A DNA stretch of 32,367 bases. Source: Nitrospirota bacterium. Lineage in GTDB: Bacteria; NPL-UPA2; JAADIA01. Location of the stretch: NCBI GenBank assembly GCA_013151555.1, contig JAADIA010000091.1, positions 1 to 32,367 of the forward strand, read 5' to 3'. The stretch's first letter is position 1, and each line of letters begins with the position of its first letter. The notes under the pieces were generated by a model, which was given only the letters and a program-made list of their open reading frames with translations, did not search any database and had not been told where the DNA came from. Shown one piece after another: positions 30,181 to 32,367 of the stretch. The position numbers and the translations under genes are program-made.

Positions 30181-32367
30181 ATGGCGAATAATCTGCTTGA
30201 GATAGTAGAGAAGATAAGAAAACCTCTGGCTTTAGAGCAGAAAACCGGTTATCCTGATCGGGCTGCTGCCGGGGGGCTTGACCGTTATGTCCAGCTCTGG
30301 GTGAAGAAAGGGAGAGAAAGTTGTTCTACTCGCTCCGGGAGAGCTGCTCTTAAAGAATTGAACGATACTCTTGCCGGTTACCGTTTCCTGCCGGGAGGAG
30401 AAAGGGAGAAGAGAGTTAAAAAAGCTCTCCGGATAGTAGCGGGGTTGGAGAAGGAAGCCCGGGTGGTGGTGCATAGTAGGCCCGAGGATGAAGTTTCTTC
30501 CTGCTCCGGGGAGAAATGGCCGGATTGGACAAAGGAATCCGTGCAGTATATGAAAGGAGTGGGACCTAAGCGAGCCAAGGTTTTATCCCGCCTGAACATA
30601 GAAACTATTGGCGACTTAATTTACTATTTCCCCCGTCTTTATGAGGACAGAAGTAATCTAAAGCCCATTAACCAAATTCAAATAGGCAAGACGGAGACAA
30701 TAAAAGGAAAAGTCTTAGCTGCAGGAATAGAAAAACCCCGCCGCCGGTTGGAAATCCTCAAAGTAGCTGTCGGAGATGGAACAGGAATCGTTTACGCTGT
30801 CTGGTTTAATCAATCCTATCTCCGGAAATCTTTCCCTGTAGGGACTACCGTCATCTTGAGTGGTAAGGTGGATAGGTTTCGGGAAATTCAGATTGTCAAT
30901 CCTGCTTACGAAATACTTGCCGGAGACGAAGATGACCTTATCCATACCGGCCGTCTTGTTCCTCTTTATTCTCTGACGGAGAAGCTGAGCCAGAGGAGCT
31001 TGCGTTCCTTAATCAAAGATGCTCTTGATAAGTATGCTAACCGGTTGCCTGATATCCTGCCGGAGGCTATCCGGAAGTCCCATTCTTTAATCGACCTTCC
31101 CCAGGCTGTTATCCATATCCATTTCCCGGAGAGCGAAGAGGACAATGAAGTTGCCCGTCGTCGTCTGGTCTTTGATGAGTTCTTCTTTCTGCAGTTGGGC
31201 TTAGCTCTTAGTAAGCAGAGGAAAGTTCAGGGGAAGGGAATTAAACATAAAGTTCCGGGGAAGCTCTTTGAAGGATTCAGGGAGAGGCTTCCTTTTAAAT
31301 TAACCTCTGCTCAGGAGAAAGTAATAGAAGAAGTAAAGACTGATATGGAGAAGGAGAAGCCCATGAACCGTCTTCTTCAGGGGGATGTCGGTTCGGGGAA
31401 GACGATAGTGGCTGTCTTTGCTCTCCTTACGGCCGTGGAAGGGGGTTTTCAGGCTGCTCTTATGGTACCCACGGAAATTTTAGCGGAACAGCATTTTCTG
31501 AATTTACAAAGATGGTTCCTGCATCTGGATGTGAAGGTTACTCTCTTAATCGGGAGCCTCAGTCCCCGGATGAGGAAGGAATCCCTGGAAGAAATAGAAT
31601 CGGGAGAGTCTAATATAATTGTAGGTACTCATGCTCTTATCCAGGAGAAGATCAAGTTTTCCCGGTTAAGCTTAATAATCATTGATGAACAGCACCGGTT
31701 TGGAGTGAGACAACGAGCAGCTTTGAAGGAGAAAGGGTTGGAAACTCCGGATGTCTTGATTATGACGGCTACACCTATTCCCCGCACTTTAGCTCTTACC
31801 GTCTATGGGGACCTGGATGTTTCCACCATTGATGAATTGCCTCCCGGAAGAAGGCCGGTAGCTACTTACTGGGTCAGGGAGAAAGACCGCCAGGGAGTTT
31901 ATAAATTTCTGGAAGAGGAGATTGAAAAGGGACGGCAGGCTTATATCGTTTATCCTTTGATAGAAAAATCGGAGAAGTTAGAGGTGAAGGCAGCTACCGA
32001 GATGGCCGGGCATTTTCAAAGGGACATTTTTCCTCATCTGAAAGTAGGATTGCTTCATGGAAGGATGAAGGGGGAGGAGAAAGAAAAAGTAATGCGCTCT
32101 TTTAAGGAAGGAAAGATTGACATTCTTGTCTCTACCACGGTTATTGAAGTGGGGATAGATATTCCCAATGCTTCCCTGATGGTTATCGAGGAAGCCGGGC
32201 GTTTCGGTCTGGCTCAACTGCACCAGTTGCGGGGGAGAGTAGGGCGGGGAGATTATCAGTCTTACTGTCTGATGATGGGGAGTCCTGCCAGTGAAGAGGG
32301 CCGGAAACGACTCCAGGTGATGACTGAGACCAGTGATGGATTTCAGATTGCCGAGGAAGACCTGGAA
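30181..32367 (+). CDS. recG: ATP-dependent DNA helicase RecG (C-terminus cut by window edge)
   Basis: 729 codons are open to the window end. RecG remodels stalled forks and branch-migrates Holliday junctions. An N-terminal extension of about 115 residues, as in some thermophiles, precedes the wedge domain (VQYMKGVGPKRAKVLSRLNI, then IYYFPRLYEDRS). The OB-fold follows to about residue 280. Helicase motifs: LTSAQEKVIEEV (Q), I GDVGSGKT, Ia PTEILAEQH, II IIDEQHRFG, III MTATPIPRTLAL, V STTVIEVGIDIPNA and VI HQLRGRVGRG. The ATG at 30181 has only a weak AGG before it and sits 15 bp after the GGCACARA element, which occupies the place of a leader. The last helicase residues and TRG motif are beyond the window. 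Confidence 0.95.
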   Translation, partial: MANNLLEIVEKIRKPLALEQKTGYPDRAAAGGLDRYVQLWVKKGRESCSTRSGRAALKELNDTLAGYRFLPGGEREKRVKKALRIVAGLEKEARVVVHSRPEDEVSSCSGEKWPDWTKESVQYMKGVGPKRAKVLSRLNIETIGDLIYYFPRLYEDRSNLKPINQIQIGKTETIKGKVLAAGIEKPRRRLEILKVAVGDGTGIVYAVWFNQSYLRKSFPVGTTVILSGKVDRFREIQIVNPAYEILAGDEDDLIHTGRLVPLYSLTEKLSQRSLRSLIKDALDKYANRLPDILPEAIRKSHSLIDLPQAVIHIHFPESEEDNEVARRRLVFDEFFFLQLGLALSKQRKVQGKGIKHKVPGKLFEGFRERLPFKLTSAQEKVIEEVKTDMEKEKPMNRLLQGDVGSGKTIVAVFALLTAVEGGFQAALMVPTEILAEQHFLNLQRWFLHLDVKVTLLIGSLSPRMRKESLEEIESGESNIIVGTHALIQEKIKFSRLSLIIIDEQHRFGVRQRAALKEKGLETPDVLIMTATPIPRTLALTVYGDLDVSTIDELPPGRRPVATYWVREKDRQGVYKFLEEEIEKGRQAYIVYPLIEKSEKLEVKAATEMAGHFQRDIFPHLKVGLLHGRMKGEEKEKVMRSFKEGKIDILVSTTVIEVGIDIPNASLMVIEEAGRFGLAQLHQLRGRVGRGDYQSYCLMMGSPASEEGRKRLQVMTETSDGFQIAEEDLE

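Overview
The window reads as a chromosomal segment of a diderm (Gram-negative-type) bacterium with moderate GC, probably from an uncultivated lineage. The diderm assignment rests on a Wza-like outer-membrane polysaccharide-export lipoprotein with a lipobox. The phylum is not fixed by anything I can see. The abundance of intergenic inverted repeats built from short iterated words reminds me of candidate-phylum genomes such as Omnitrophota, but that is an impression, not a measurement.

Left half (1-13438, all on the minus strand, read right to left): an exopolysaccharide locus. Order of transcription: an ExeA/GspA-like AAA ATPase with an unusual zinc-ribbon insertion; then, behind a near-perfect sigma-70 promoter with tandem 12-bp repeats abutting its -35 box, a CpsD-type ATPase, a Wza-like lipoprotein, a Wzz/GumC-like chain-length protein, ATP sulfurylase CysD and CysN, an alkaline-phosphatase-superfamily enzyme, a UDP-HexNAc 6-dehydrogenase, a UDP-HexNAc 4-epimerase, a UDP-GlcNAc 2-epimerase and a heparinase II/III-family protein cut by the window edge. 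The genes together suggest production, export and trimming of an aminosugar/uronic-acid polysaccharide, possibly sulfated. The ATPase, kinase-like, export and chain-length set resembles exosortase (XrtA/PEP-CTERM) associated EPS loci, but no exosortase is in the window. Three gaps in this operon carry copies of a GGGACAGTCCC-bounded palindromic element.

Middle (13439-13795): the divergent gap. It holds a 36-codon remnant of a GxxExxY-family gene enclosed by a 17-bp inverted repeat.

Right half (13796-32367, all plus strand): a conserved housekeeping run, dprA-topA-xer-hslV-hslU-rpsB-tsf-pyrH-frr-ferredoxin-uppS-cdsA-dxr-rseP-ispG-recG (recG cut by the window end). It covers DNA uptake/processing, topology, chromosome dimer resolution, proteolysis, translation, UMP kinase, isoprenoid and phospholipid precursors, site-2 proteolysis and fork rescue. 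Consensus-like promoters precede hslV and rpsB.

The most notable feature is a set of several different 'iterated-word' inverted repeats that fill most of the longer gaps in this half. One family (period-8 word GGCACARA) has three intergenic copies with a partly conserved loop. The same words have entered coding sequence: they form a 25-residue tandem repeat in an abnormally long S2 C-terminus, and they supply the stop codon of ispG. Other short repeats encode linkers in IspG and the Xer recombinase.
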